Origin: Jejubacter calystegiae
GTDB taxonomy: Bacteria; Pseudomonadota; Gammaproteobacteria; Enterobacterales; Enterobacteriaceae
Reading direction: 5' to 3'
Length of the DNA: 64,000 bases
NCBI RefSeq assembly: GCF_005671395.1
Contig: NZ_CP040428.1
Coordinates: 4,784,185-4,848,184, forward strand
Below the pieces are notes generated by a model, which worked only from the letters and a program-made list of their open reading frames with translations, was not told the origin of the DNA and did no database searches. Positions 51,243-59,310 of the stretch are shown here, one piece after another. Position 1 is the first letter of the stretch, and each line of letters begins with the position of its first letter. The position numbers and the translations under genes are program-made.

Positions 51243-51275
51243 AACGCTCCCTTGTTTTCCTGGCGTAATTTTTAA

Positions 51276-51291
51276 AGAGGTCTGACCTGAT
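51276..51291 (-). promoter_or_regulatory. Candidate FadR operator upstream of fadI
   Basis: AGAGGTCTGACCTGAT (51276-51291) keeps the GGTC-N-GACC core of FadR operators (consensus ACTGGTCCGACCAGT) and lies about 35 bases before the fadI ATG. FadR control of fadIJ is known in E. coli. Confidence 0.55.
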
Positions 51292-51368
51292 ATCAGTGTT
51301 AACCAGAAAGCGGCATTCAGCCAGGAGCGGCGACGGGAAAATGCGAGTCAACGCACGGAAAGATGAAG

Positions 51369-51396
51369 AAAAAAGAGCCCTCCGGGATGGAGGGCT
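51369..51396 (-). terminator. Rho-independent terminator after yfcZ
   Basis: On the minus strand the stem AGCCCTCC/GGAGGGCT (51396-51389 with 51383-51376, five-base loop) is followed by C and a T run (51369-51374). It lies just after the yfcZ stop codon. Confidence 0.85.
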
Positions 51397-51407
51397 TATA
51401 AGAGGGA

Positions 51408-51692
51408 TTAACGCAGGCCGAGCTGGAAGATCAGTGCTTCTGCCTGGCAGGCGAAAACGAAATCGACATCCATGCGCACGCCTTCGGCTTCTTCGGTGAA
51501 GCGCGGCGTAATCTGGCAGGGTTCAGATTCGGCCTGACGCGCTTTGGCCGTCAGTTCCGCCAGCATCTTTTCAGCTTCGGCTTTGGTTGCGAATACCCGG
51601 CTCCAGGAGGCGGTGCAGTCAGTGTTGTCCATGACGGTGCCAACATCAACGCAGCAGCAAACCGGAGTTTCATCAGCACTGCATTTGCTCAT
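51408..51692 (-). CDS. yfcZ: YfcZ/YiiS family protein
   Basis: A 94-residue small cytosolic protein with a cysteine-rich start (MSKCSADETPVCCCVDVG) and a C-terminal part ending FACQAEALIFQLGLR, matching E. coli YfcZ, which has no established function. I use ATG 51692, two codons inside the frame, because it gives the E. coli start and has AGGA upstream. It has its own terminator and is divergent from fadL. Confidence 0.94.
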   Translation of the reverse strand: MSKCSADETPVCCCVDVGTVMDNTDCTASWSRVFATKAEAEKMLAELTAKARQAESEPCQITPRFTEEAEGVRMDVDFVFACQAEALIFQLGLR

Positions 51693-51698
51693 AATCAT

Positions 51699-52062
51699 TT
51701 CCTCTGTTTACGCACCCGAAGATGCGCCGGTAGATACTGCGAATATTTTACGCCCCGTCCCCGTCCCTCTCCAGTTGAGAATGTCGGAATACCGCTTACG
51801 TGACAAAAATCACAATTAAAAATGATCTAAAACAAAAAATGCCCGCCAATGACCCCGTAATCCCCCGGGAAATTGCCAGCCAGATCTCGTTTCGTTAATT
51901 ACAATTGAAAAAAATCGTATACATAACTGCAACATTCCTGCTGGTCGTACCATACTCTCGCCACTGGTCTGATTTCCTCGCAGTACCACAGACCCTACAC
52001 TTCGCGCTCCTGTTACGGCATGTAACATTGTTTGAATAAAAATAAATTATGAGGTTTTGGTC
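51699..52062 (+). promoter_or_regulatory. fadL promoter region with two FadR operators
   Basis: This 364-base gap between divergent yfcZ and fadL contains two FadR-like sites: TGCTGGTCGTACCATAC (51939-51955) and CACTGGTCTGATTTCCT (51962-51978). Their sequence, spacing and position about 90 bases before the fadL start are very close to the O1 and O2 sites of E. coli fadL. The stretch left of 51900 is AT-rich and shows no gene. Confidence 0.75.
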
Positions 52063-53385
52063 ATGAGCCAGAAAACCCTGTTTACAAAATCATCGATAGC
52101 AGTCGCAGTGGCACTCATCTCAACATCCGCGTGGTCTGCCGGCTTTCAGTTAAACGAGTTCTCTTCCTCAGGCCTTGGTCGCGCCTATTCGGGGGAAGGC
52201 GCCATCGCCGATAACGCGGGCTCTGCCAGCCGCAACCCGGCAACCATTATGATGTTCGATCGTCCGAGCTTTTCCGCCGGGGCCATCTTCGTCGATCCGG
52301 ACGTGGATATTTCCGGCACCTCTCCTACCGGCAACAGCCTGGACGCGGATAACATCGCCCCCACCGCATGGGTGCCGAATATCCACTTCGTGGCACCGAT
52401 TAACGAACACTTCGGCTGGGGGGCATCACTGACCTCCAACTACGGTCTGGCCACCGAGTTTGCCGATAGCTATGCCGCAGGCACTATGGGCGGTAAGACC
52501 GACCTGGAAACCATGAACCTGAACCTGAGCGGCGCTTATCGTCTGAACGAGCAGTGGAGCTTCGGACTGGGCTTTAATGCCGTTTACGCCCGGGCCAAAA
52601 TTGAGCGCTATGCCGGAGATATGGGCCAGATCGCTGCGGGCTCCGGCATGCTGCCGCCTGCACAGGCTGGTATGGTGGCGAACCTGCCCTACGATACCCA
52701 AATCGCCCGCCTTAAGGGTAACGAATGGGGCTTTGGCTGGAACGCCGGTATCCTGTACGAACTGGATAAAAACAACCGCTACGGCCTGACCTACCGTTCC
52801 GAAGTGAAGATTGACTTCGACGGCGCCTATAAGAGCTCGCTGCCTTCGGCCTATAACCAGATTCTGGGCGGTTTCGGTTTGCCGATGGGCACTGACGGCA
52901 GCACCGTGGATGGTGCTCTGACGCTTAATCTGCCAGAGATGTGGGAAATTTCAGGCTACAACCGGGTCGCGCCTAAATGGGCTATTCACTACAGCATGAC
53001 CTATACCAGCTGGAGCCAGTTCCAGGAGCTGAAGGCCAAAGGACAAGGCGGGCAGACCCTGTTCTATAAGCATGAAGGCTTTAAGGATGCATGGCGCGTG
53101 GCGTTGGGTACCACTTACTATATGGACGATAACTGGACCTTCCGCGGCGGTATCGCCTTCGATGACAGCCCGGTTCCGGCTAACTCCCGCTCCATCTCTA
53201 TTCCGGATCAGGATCGTTTGTGGCTTAGCCTGGGCACCACCTACGCCTTTAACGAGGATGCGTCGGTGGATGTGGGCGTTTCCTATATGCACGGTCAGCA
53301 CGTCACCATCAACGAAGGTCCTTACACCTTTAAATCTGACGGTAAAGCCTGGCTGTATGGCGCCAACTTTAACTACCGCTTCTAA
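52063..53385 (+). CDS. fadL: Outer-membrane long-chain fatty acid transporter FadL
   Basis: A 440-residue outer-membrane beta-barrel that imports long-chain fatty acids. The signal peptide ([20 protein letters not shown], cleavage after SAWSA) leads to the mature hatch region [20 protein letters not shown], and the NPA motif is in [11 protein letters not shown]. It ends in NYRF with a C-terminal phenylalanine, as barrel proteins do. The start is ATG 52063 with TGAGG eight bases upstream. It is a few residues shorter than E. coli FadL in one surface loop region around residue 190-260. Confidence 0.98.
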   Translation: MSQKTLFTKSSIAVAVALISTSAWSAGFQLNEFSSSGLGRAYSGEGAIADNAGSASRNPATIMMFDRPSFSAGAIFVDPDVDISGTSPTGNSLDADNIAPTAWVPNIHFVAPINEHFGWGASLTSNYGLATEFADSYAAGTMGGKTDLETMNLNLSGAYRLNEQWSFGLGFNAVYARAKIERYAGDMGQIAAGSGMLPPAQAGMVANLPYDTQIARLKGNEWGFGWNAGILYELDKNNRYGLTYRSEVKIDFDGAYKSSLPSAYNQILGGFGLPMGTDGSTVDGALTLNLPEMWEISGYNRVAPKWAIHYSMTYTSWSQFQELKAKGQGGQTLFYKHEGFKDAWRVALGTTYYMDDNWTFRGGIAFDDSPVPANSRSISIPDQDRLWLSLGTTYAFNEDASVDVGVSYMHGQHVTINEGPYTFKSDGKAWLYGANFNYRF

Positions 53386-53409
53386 GGCGCGGTACAATGA
53401 AGGCAAAAA

Positions 53410-53436
53410 GGGGTGAGCATGGCTCATCCCTTTTTT
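53410..53436 (+). terminator. Rho-independent terminator after fadL
   Basis: The stem GGGGTGAGC/GCTCATCCC (53410-53418 with 53422-53430, one G-U pair) is followed by six T residues (53431-53436). Confidence 0.9.
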
Positions 53437-53911
53437 ATTCCCGGAATCCGGATCCTGGAAAATAATTAAGCGCATCGACAACGGTGCCCTGAACATTTAA
53501 ACGTAGCGAACTCTATATCAACCAGCACGAGTCGTAAAAGGTATTGCGGCTGGACAGCGATAAAAACAGCGGATCGTTTTCCGCCCGCGCCAACAGCCTG
53601 CTGTTATCCCCGGATAGTGAAATGCTGTAAGTTTGTATCCAAATCGCATTAGTTACTAACCAACGCTTTCTTATACGAAATCACTCTTTAATTTTTAACC
53701 AGAACCCTCCCATTGTGGCAGGCAATAAGTAAAGAGAACAACGTGCTATCACCCATGTTACAACGTAAAATTATATTATCTGTTGCCCAAATTCCGAAAA
53801 TAGCGTCATAATAGAGGGATGGGTAGTGTTTTCGCTGCGCTCCTTACTATAGCGCTCCGAATGTTCGCCGCGCATTTTTATATAATTAATGAGTCAGGGA
53901 TGGTAGCAATC
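53437..53911 (+). other. Spacer at the left edge of the AT-rich island, with a candidate promoter for the orphan regulator
   Basis: From about 53640 the sequence becomes clearly AT-rich, marking the start of the island between fadL and mlaA. No intact gene is visible. A candidate sigma-70 promoter is TTGCCC (53783-53788) and CATAAT (53807-53812) with an 18-base spacer, placing transcription start near 53819. Left of this, a short plus-strand frame (ELYINQHES, stop, KVLRLDSDKNSGSFSARANS) between about 53507 and 53628 looks like the end of a lost gene, but I cannot name it. Confidence 0.45.
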
Positions 53912-54763
53912 ATGGAAAGCCAGCGACGATATATCCTTATTAATGAATTAAGAGAAAGAGCCTGTGGTATATGTAAGAAAACGAATCTTAATGAAATGAT
54001 TATGATTCACGAGATGATGCTCAGTACATTCTACACCCGAAAGCCGTTATTTTACAAAGTATTATTTAAGCATCATCGTTTCTATGTCTGTTCAACGATT
54101 CTGGCGATTTACTATCGTAATAAATCCAGCGCAACGTTAAAGCAAGTTAAGCACTTCATTCTCAAAAGAAAAAATTTGATGAGTGCCAGCGCCCTCAACG
54201 CATTACTGATACAACTTCGGGTCTCCGGCCGCCTGGAAACCTGCCGCCGCAACGACAACCGCCGCGAAAGTCTGTATTCCCCTTCAACCAGCCTTCTCCA
54301 GGAAGCGTTTGAGCTGATCCAAAGCATGCTTAAACCCTACGAAATTCTGAACAGCACCGTTTCTTTACACTATGCGCGCAATGCGGAAAATTTTATCCCC
54401 CATTTCCTGCTTCGTTATAGTGATTATATTTTAAATTATATTACTATCGTAGATATATTACCTGAAGTTGCACTCTTTATTGAGAAAGATGCTGGCCATA
54501 TGATCATGCTAATCATATACCGGGAATATGTTCAACAAAATAGCCGCTGTATTATGTTATCCAGCAAGAAAATTGCTCAGTATGGCCACGTTTCACGTTC
54601 TCACGTCTGTAACGTATTACGAGAGGCGCAGGAAAAAGGTTACCTGAAAATTCAGAATAACCTTTCCATACTGCTGTCTGAAAAATTTATCTCGCTGTTT
54701 CGTCTGTATTTCTCGATTTATATGGCACTGGTGCTCTACGCGACTGACGAAAAGACGCATTAA
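53912..54763 (+). CDS. Orphan DNA-binding protein of the microcin-type island, possibly with two winged helices
   Basis: A protein of 283 residues from ATG 53912 (MESQRRYILINELRERACG); the frame is open from 53819, but that ATG coincides with the expected transcription start, and GGATGG lies upstream of 53912. I do not recognise a named family. Two helix-turn-helix-like blocks are visible: SASALNALLIQLRVSGRL with a basic wing (RRNDNRRESLYSPS) in the first half, and SSKKIAQYGHVSRSHVCNVL with wing EKGYLKIQNN near the C terminus. The stop codon abuts the stop of the convergent exporter gene with no base between. It is AT-rich. A regulator of the microcin genes is the likeliest role, by position only. 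Confidence 0.65.
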   Translation: MESQRRYILINELRERACGICKKTNLNEMIMIHEMMLSTFYTRKPLFYKVLFKHHRFYVCSTILAIYYRNKSSATLKQVKHFILKRKNLMSASALNALLIQLRVSGRLETCRRNDNRRESLYSPSTSLLQEAFELIQSMLKPYEILNSTVSLHYARNAENFIPHFLLRYSDYILNYITIVDILPEVALFIEKDAGHMIMLIIYREYVQQNSRCIMLSSKKIAQYGHVSRSHVCNVLREAQEKGYLKIQNNLSILLSEKFISLFRLYFSIYMALVLYATDEKTH

Positions 54764-56875
54764 TCACGATACGCCAGCAGCCAGATCGATAACGCGATCG
54801 GCGCTGGCGATAGTCGAAGGTCGATGTGCGATAAAAATACGTGTAATACAGAGGTCACGAATGGCCTGGTTGATTTTCGCTTCATTATCCAAATCCAGAT
54901 GGCTGGTCGCTTCGTCAAGAAACAGAATGCCTGGCTGACGATACAGCGCACGCGCGATTAGCAGGCGTTGCTTCTGCCCGCCGGAGAGATTTCCCCCCAG
55001 TTCGCCGATCAAGGTTTCATACCCCATAGGCATATGCATTATCTCATCATGAATATTGCAAAGACGAGTACACTCCTCGATCCTGGCATAATCTCTATAT
55101 TCTTCAAAACTGCTTATATTGTCAGCAATAGAGCCGGCAAACAGCTTATCGTCCTGCAAAACGCAGGCGATACTATGTCGATAGTTATTCAATCCAACGT
55201 TATTAATATCCAGCCCATTGGCGATAATGCTTCCCTCGGTCGGTTTCAGTAATCCTGACATCACTTTCATTAGCGTAGTTTTTCCCACCCCCGACGGGCC
55301 GACTATCGCCACGCTTTCCCCGGCTTTAACCGTAATATTCAGCCCGGAGAAAATCGGGCGGGACAACGCATCATATTGAAAAGCGATATTCCTGGTACGA
55401 AACTCGATGGGTTCATTAACCGCCGCCAGCTCTCTTTCCGGTTGTTCCTCCTCTGGCTCGCTGAGCACAATATCCGCCACGCGCTCATTATGCAGCCCCA
55501 GCAGCCTCATCTGTAAAGCAATATTAATCAAATTGGCGGTTCGATCGGAAAACTGACTACGATAGGCGCTAAATGCCACAAACATTCCCAGCGTCATTCC
55601 TCCATCAATAACCATTGATGCCCCAAGCCAGAGGATCGTTATCTGGTCGACAGCGCCGATAAAGTTGACAATGCCTCCAAACAACATGTCCAATCGCGTG
55701 GTACGAATTCGCGCATTGGCGCTATCAATATTCAAATTAAGCCAAAACCGTGAGCGTAACCCGGTAATCCCCAACGCCTTTAATGTGCTAATTCCATACA
55801 GCGTTTCCATAAAATGTGAACTAGCTTTAGCCTCCTTCACTATCTTCTCTTCCCAGGCCTGACGATAGCGATTATAAGTAGAAATACGCAAAATCATATA
55901 AAATAGCGTAAATGCGCAGACAACCCACACCAACCAGCCACCATAAAGCACCATCATAATAAATACGCCCGTAGCGACGATAATATCAATAATGCTGCTA
56001 ACCAGGTTTTCCGTTAGCGTCTGACGAATTATATCCAGTGACCCGATTCGTGATTGAATGTCACCCAAACGACGCTTTTCGAAATAGTCCAGCGGTAGCT
56101 TCATTAAATGGTCGAATATTCCACTCTTCCACTGAACATCAATGACCGAGGCCATAACCAGAGTGGTCCATGCCCGTAACGTACCAATAAATGTACGGCA
56201 CAGGATAAAGGCCAGCAGTCCGATACAGATTAGCGAAAGCAGATGGTGATCTTCTGCAATAATCACATGATCCATGACCAGCTGAGTACCAACCGGAATA
56301 AGCAAGTTAATGGCTTCGACCAACAGACTGAAGCAGAAGATCTTGCTTAATGCCCCAGCCAGCCCGTGAATATTGCTCATCAGATCCCGCAACCGCATCT
56401 TGCTGCGGGATTTTTCCTTTGAGAACCCTTTAACCGGCCACAGTTCGAGAGCTACGCCAGTAAAGTGTCGGGAAAGTTCGGCAAGCCCTACGACCCTACG
56501 ACCAAACGCCGGATCGTGGATTACAAAGCGGTTGCGGCGAGCCGAAATCAGTACCACGAAATGGCACATATCCCAGTGCAGGATACAGGGCGTTCTGAGC
56601 TGGCGAACTTCGTTAAGATCCAGCGACAGCGCTCGGGTCTTAAGATTAACTTTACCGGCAATATCCACTAACAGGCCAAGCGTCGCACCATGCGAAGAGA
56701 TTCCGAATCGGTGACGCAAATTGAATAGATCGACATCCATGCCATAGTAGCGGCAAATCATAGTCAGACAGGCTAACCCACACTCTGCGCTTTCAGTTTG
56801 CAGTATCTGAGGTACCTTTCTTATCAGAGCAAACTGTAGCCGGTTATAAATTCGGGCTAATAGTGACTTATCCAT
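54764..56875 (-). CDS. Peptidase-containing ABC exporter for double-glycine peptides (CvaB-like)
   Basis: A 703-residue inner-membrane exporter with three parts. An N-terminal C39 peptidase (residues 1-150) has the catalytic Cys in QTESAECGLACLTMI (about residue 32), the His in HWDMCHFVVL (about 104) and the Asp in IHDPAFGRR. A six-helix membrane domain follows (about 165-450), then the ATPase: Walker A GPSGVGKTTLMK, signature LSGGQKQR and Walker B ILFLDEATSHLD. Such exporters remove a GG/GA leader and secrete the peptide, as CvaB does for colicin V. It overlaps the adaptor gene by eight bases. All catalytic residues are intact. TolC would complete the channel. Confidence 0.93.
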   Translation of the reverse strand: MDKSLLARIYNRLQFALIRKVPQILQTESAECGLACLTMICRYYGMDVDLFNLRHRFGISSHGATLGLLVDIAGKVNLKTRALSLDLNEVRQLRTPCILHWDMCHFVVLISARRNRFVIHDPAFGRRVVGLAELSRHFTGVALELWPVKGFSKEKSRSKMRLRDLMSNIHGLAGALSKIFCFSLLVEAINLLIPVGTQLVMDHVIIAEDHHLLSLICIGLLAFILCRTFIGTLRAWTTLVMASVIDVQWKSGIFDHLMKLPLDYFEKRRLGDIQSRIGSLDIIRQTLTENLVSSIIDIIVATGVFIMMVLYGGWLVWVVCAFTLFYMILRISTYNRYRQAWEEKIVKEAKASSHFMETLYGISTLKALGITGLRSRFWLNLNIDSANARIRTTRLDMLFGGIVNFIGAVDQITILWLGASMVIDGGMTLGMFVAFSAYRSQFSDRTANLINIALQMRLLGLHNERVADIVLSEPEEEQPERELAAVNEPIEFRTRNIAFQYDALSRPIFSGLNITVKAGESVAIVGPSGVGKTTLMKVMSGLLKPTEGSIIANGLDINNVGLNNYRHSIACVLQDDKLFAGSIADNISSFEEYRDYARIEECTRLCNIHDEIMHMPMGYETLIGELGGNLSGGQKQRLLIARALYRQPGILFLDEATSHLDLDNEAKINQAIRDLCITRIFIAHRPSTIASADRVIDLAAGVS

Positions 56876-58151
56876 TTACTGGCCCCATCAGACTATTCAC
56901 AACATCATAGAAAGGCGAAAGAATCCATTGATAAAGAGGCCGTCGCTCAAGAAATACCGTAGCCTGAGCTTTCATTCCATTTGTCAGCCTCAACGTACGC
57001 CGTCTATGATCGAACTCAATATTCACAATCGCCTTATAAAAAGGTTCAGCCATGCCGTTCTGCTGAATTTTGGGGGGATTACTGTATGACGCCAGTTCCT
57101 GAGGTGAAGCGGGCACGCTGGAAACGGATACGATTTCCCCGGAAAACTGACCAAACTTCTCATAGGGAAAAGCTTCATAGCGAATATTTATTTTATCCCC
57201 AACACCAACATAAGGAAGGCTGCTATCAGGCAACCAAAGAATCAGGAAATAGCCCTGGCTATTTTCCGGTACAATTTGCGCCAGGCTGTCCCTATTATTA
57301 ACCATCTGCCCCTGGGTCACGCTCAGAGACTCTATTCTGCCATCGAGAGGCGAGCTAACCAGCAGCGTTCCTGTCGCATCCATTTCCGCCAGCTGGCGCC
57401 GTAGGTTACTTAACTGGTACTGATTCTGGGCAATTTGGTTATCAAACCCGGTCGCTTTAGTGACGATATCGTCTTCCAGACTGATTATCTGCAAACTTTG
57501 CTGAATTAGTTGGGTATTCAGATTCTGATAAACGCTTTGCTGTTGATAGTACAGATAACGTTGATTTGTTAACTGATCATTATTAATCAGGCCGCGGCGC
57601 TTATAATCAACATAATTTTCCATGGTCAGTTTCATGTCTGCCATGCCCTTTTTCGCATTATTAACAACCCGGTATGATTCCTGCAAGGCGTTCTGATACT
57701 TCGCCAACTGCTCTTCCATATGCGCTAAGGTACTTTTTTTATTGACTTCCAGCTTACGAATAATATTTTCAACAATAAGAATTTGTTCGCGCATCGCCTG
57801 AATAACATTTTCACTGACATTACCAGAGCGGGTCGTTCGACTAACATCGATTTGATAGAGTGAATCACCTTTTTTAACCCACTCACCAACCTTCACCCGG
57901 GCATGACTAATAAACCCCTGGCCGGGTGAAAATATATTTACGGCTCTTGGCAAGGAGGTCACTTCTCCGTTAACATTGATCCTTCGCGTGTAATCACAAA
58001 AAATAATCACTGACAGTAGTACACCGATAAAAGCACAGGTTAAGAACATCACAACCCATCCTGGATAACTCGATAGCAGCAATGCCTGTCCAAGCCATCT
58101 GGCTTTCGCATTTTCAAGCGCTTCCTGGCGAAACAACCCTTTTTTACTCAT
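56868..58151 (-). CDS. HlyD/CvaA-type periplasmic adaptor protein of the peptide exporter
   Basis: A 427-residue membrane-fusion protein. A short cytoplasmic start is followed by one membrane helix (GWVVMFLTCAFIGVLLSVII, about residues 31-50), a lipoyl/barrel-sandwich half (FSPGQGFISHARVKVGEWVKKG), a long helical hairpin (roughly 110-250) and the returning half (SSPLDGRIESLSVTQGQMV). It links the inner-membrane exporter to an outer-membrane channel, as CvaA does with CvaB and TolC. The end overlaps the exporter gene by eight bases (ATGGATAA). The ribosome-binding site is weak. Confidence 0.92.
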   Translation of the reverse strand: MSKKGLFRQEALENAKARWLGQALLLSSYPGWVVMFLTCAFIGVLLSVIIFCDYTRRINVNGEVTSLPRAVNIFSPGQGFISHARVKVGEWVKKGDSLYQIDVSRTTRSGNVSENVIQAMREQILIVENIIRKLEVNKKSTLAHMEEQLAKYQNALQESYRVVNNAKKGMADMKLTMENYVDYKRRGLINNDQLTNQRYLYYQQQSVYQNLNTQLIQQSLQIISLEDDIVTKATGFDNQIAQNQYQLSNLRRQLAEMDATGTLLVSSPLDGRIESLSVTQGQMVNNRDSLAQIVPENSQGYFLILWLPDSSLPYVGVGDKINIRYEAFPYEKFGQFSGEIVSVSSVPASPQELASYSNPPKIQQNGMAEPFYKAIVNIEFDHRRRTLRLTNGMKAQATVFLERRPLYQWILSPFYDVVNSLMGPVNG

Positions 58152-58184
58152 AAAATACCGGCATTTTTCCTGAAAGTACGAGGC

Positions 58185-58517
58185 TTAAACAAAAGGGAAC
58201 TTTATGCCCGTAACTACAAAAAAGTTTAAGAAAAAAACATTTCTCTTATTTAAATAAATATTCACTAATACCAGTGTTTTTTCAATCAATCCATCAATAC
58301 CTTTGCCAACTCCGGAACTAATAAAGCCACCACTTTTATTACCAATCTGAGCGTCTGGTCGACCAAAAAAAATTACCGAACACAGTATAGCTGGGCCAGG
58401 CAGCGTTATCATCCCCCGGCCGATTATATCGCCAAAAGTTTTACCTGCCCCTGGAGCCCATTCTGAATAACAACATCGCCACTAACGATATTCATTTCCT
58501 ACATACAACTCTCACAT
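58185..58517 (-). pseudogene. Decayed second microcin-type precursor gene
   Basis: The minus strand from ATG 58517 has a good ribosome-binding site (GAAGG six bases upstream), but the second codon is TGA. Read on with one frame correction it gives E-L-Y-V, then E-M-N-I-V-S-G-D, matching the intact neighbour's leader position by position (M, D/E3, L4, I/V6, E8, M9, N10, V12, S13, G14). A second frame change near 58463 leads into APGAGKTFGDIIGRGM and then the open frame 58412-58185 with GGFISSGVGKGIDGLIEK. At least one stop and two frameshifts make it a pseudogene. Automatic calling would report only its 75-codon tail. Confidence 0.7.
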
Positions 58518-58530
58518 AGACACCTTCTTG

Positions 58531-58560
58531 ATAGCCATAAGGCAGAGCTCTTATGGCTAT
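58531..58560 (-). terminator. Hairpin between the two precursor genes, next to the second ribosome-binding site
   Basis: A perfect 11-bp stem ATAGCCATAAG/CTTATGGCTAT (58531-58541 with 58550-58560, eight-base loop) lies between the intact precursor and the decayed one, ending four bases before the latter's GAAGG. It may partly end or protect the precursor message, so that more precursor than exporter is made. Confidence 0.65.
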
Positions 58561-58588
58561 AGGTATTAATGACAGCGAGCCTTATTTC

Positions 58589-58819
58589 TTACCGAAACAG
58601 CCCGCCAAACAGACCGCCGAAAATTGAACCCACCAGATTAACACCGACTTCAACTACCTGGCCAATACCAGTCCCCAGCGAAGCTCCTGCATCCGTAGCG
58701 CCTTCTACACCACAGTTTTCTACAATAGCACCAATACCACGGCCTAAAGCAGTACCTGCATCAGCGATAACGCCAGCACCAGAAACTTCATTCATTTCAT
58801 GAATATTAAGATCTCTCAT
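58589..58819 (-). CDS. Class II microcin-type precursor peptide with double-glycine (GA) leader
   Basis: A 76-residue precursor. The start is ATG 58819, with AGGAG nine bases upstream; earlier in-frame ATGs (58828, 58879) have no usable site. Leader MRDLNIHEMNEVSGA is 15 residues, like colicin V (MRTLTLNELDSVSGG), with the conserved hydrophobic positions L4, I6, M9 and V12 and GA before the cut. The expected 61-residue product begins GVIADAGTALG, has one cysteine (NCG) and contains a tandem repeat: DAGTALGRGIGAIVE (20-34) and DAGASLGTGIGQVVE (43-57). It ends in the hydrophobic NLVGSIFGGLFGGLFR. The exporter genes follow on the same strand. No immunity gene is recognised. Activity is inferred. 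Confidence 0.85.
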   Translation of the reverse strand: MRDLNIHEMNEVSGAGVIADAGTALGRGIGAIVENCGVEGATDAGASLGTGIGQVVEVGVNLVGSIFGGLFGGLFR

Positions 58820-58885
58820 ACATCCCATCTCCTGATATATAAATTCAAGATAATTCTCCTGTTGTGAGGCGTTCCCCACGCTTAT

Positions 58886-58914
58886 TTTATAGCTACCTGA
58901 ACGATAAAAATCAA
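58886..58914 (-). promoter_or_regulatory. Sigma-70 promoter of the microcin-type operon
   Basis: On the minus strand, TTGATT (58914-58909) and TATAAA (58891-58886) are separated by exactly 17 bases. The promoter would start transcription near 58879, about 60 bases upstream of the precursor ATG. Confidence 0.7.
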
Positions 58915-59017
58915 CGAACGATCCCTCTCGTATTATTATTAGTACAAATATGACAGTGCGCGCTTAAAAAATGCCAAAACAGACAGGTCATAATTTTATT
59001 TAAAAATAGCAAGTTAC

Positions 59018-59310
59018 CAGTATGACGTCACAAAAACAGCAATAGTTACGTAAGTAACTATTGCTGTTAATGACATCCCAACGAATACTTATTTTATCTC
59101 ATATCCAGCCATTGATTCGGATATTTGCAGAGCGATAATCTCCATCCCGGACGATAACAAGCTAATTGCCTACGGAATGATTCTCGCCAAAAATTTCGGC
59201 ATATCTGAGAAAAATAGTGAGGGTTTCGACGCTGGATACTGACTGCTGGCTCCCCATCCGGACTGGAAACCCAGGTTGTAAGGAGGCGATGCCTGAACCT
59301 CCTTACCCAT
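59018..59310. other. Relic-rich spacer with a perfect 15-bp inverted repeat
   Basis: The inverted repeat AACAGCAATAGTTAC (59035-59049) and its complement (59054-59068) has a four-base loop and, on the minus strand, runs into five T residues, as a terminator would. To its right, the plus strand is open from 59054 to a TGA at 59236-59238 (containing NTYFISYPAIDSDICRAI and KLIAYGMILAKNFGI) without an ATG. The minus strand has a frame broken by TAG at 59172-59170 and TAA at 59091-59089 (FFSDMPKFLARIIP, stop, AISLLSSGMEIIALQISES). At most one is a true former gene; I cannot name either. Confidence 0.45.

Noticed and set aside
58185-58412. 75-codon frame as a separate immunity protein
   Set aside because: It has no ribosome-binding site of its own and continues upstream, after frame correction, into a double-glycine leader, so it is better read as the tail of a decayed precursor.
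58589-58879. 96-residue version of the microcin-type precursor
   Set aside because: The first 20 codons lack a ribosome-binding site in the right place and begin at the expected transcription start; the canonical leader begins at 58819 with AGGAG nine bases upstream.
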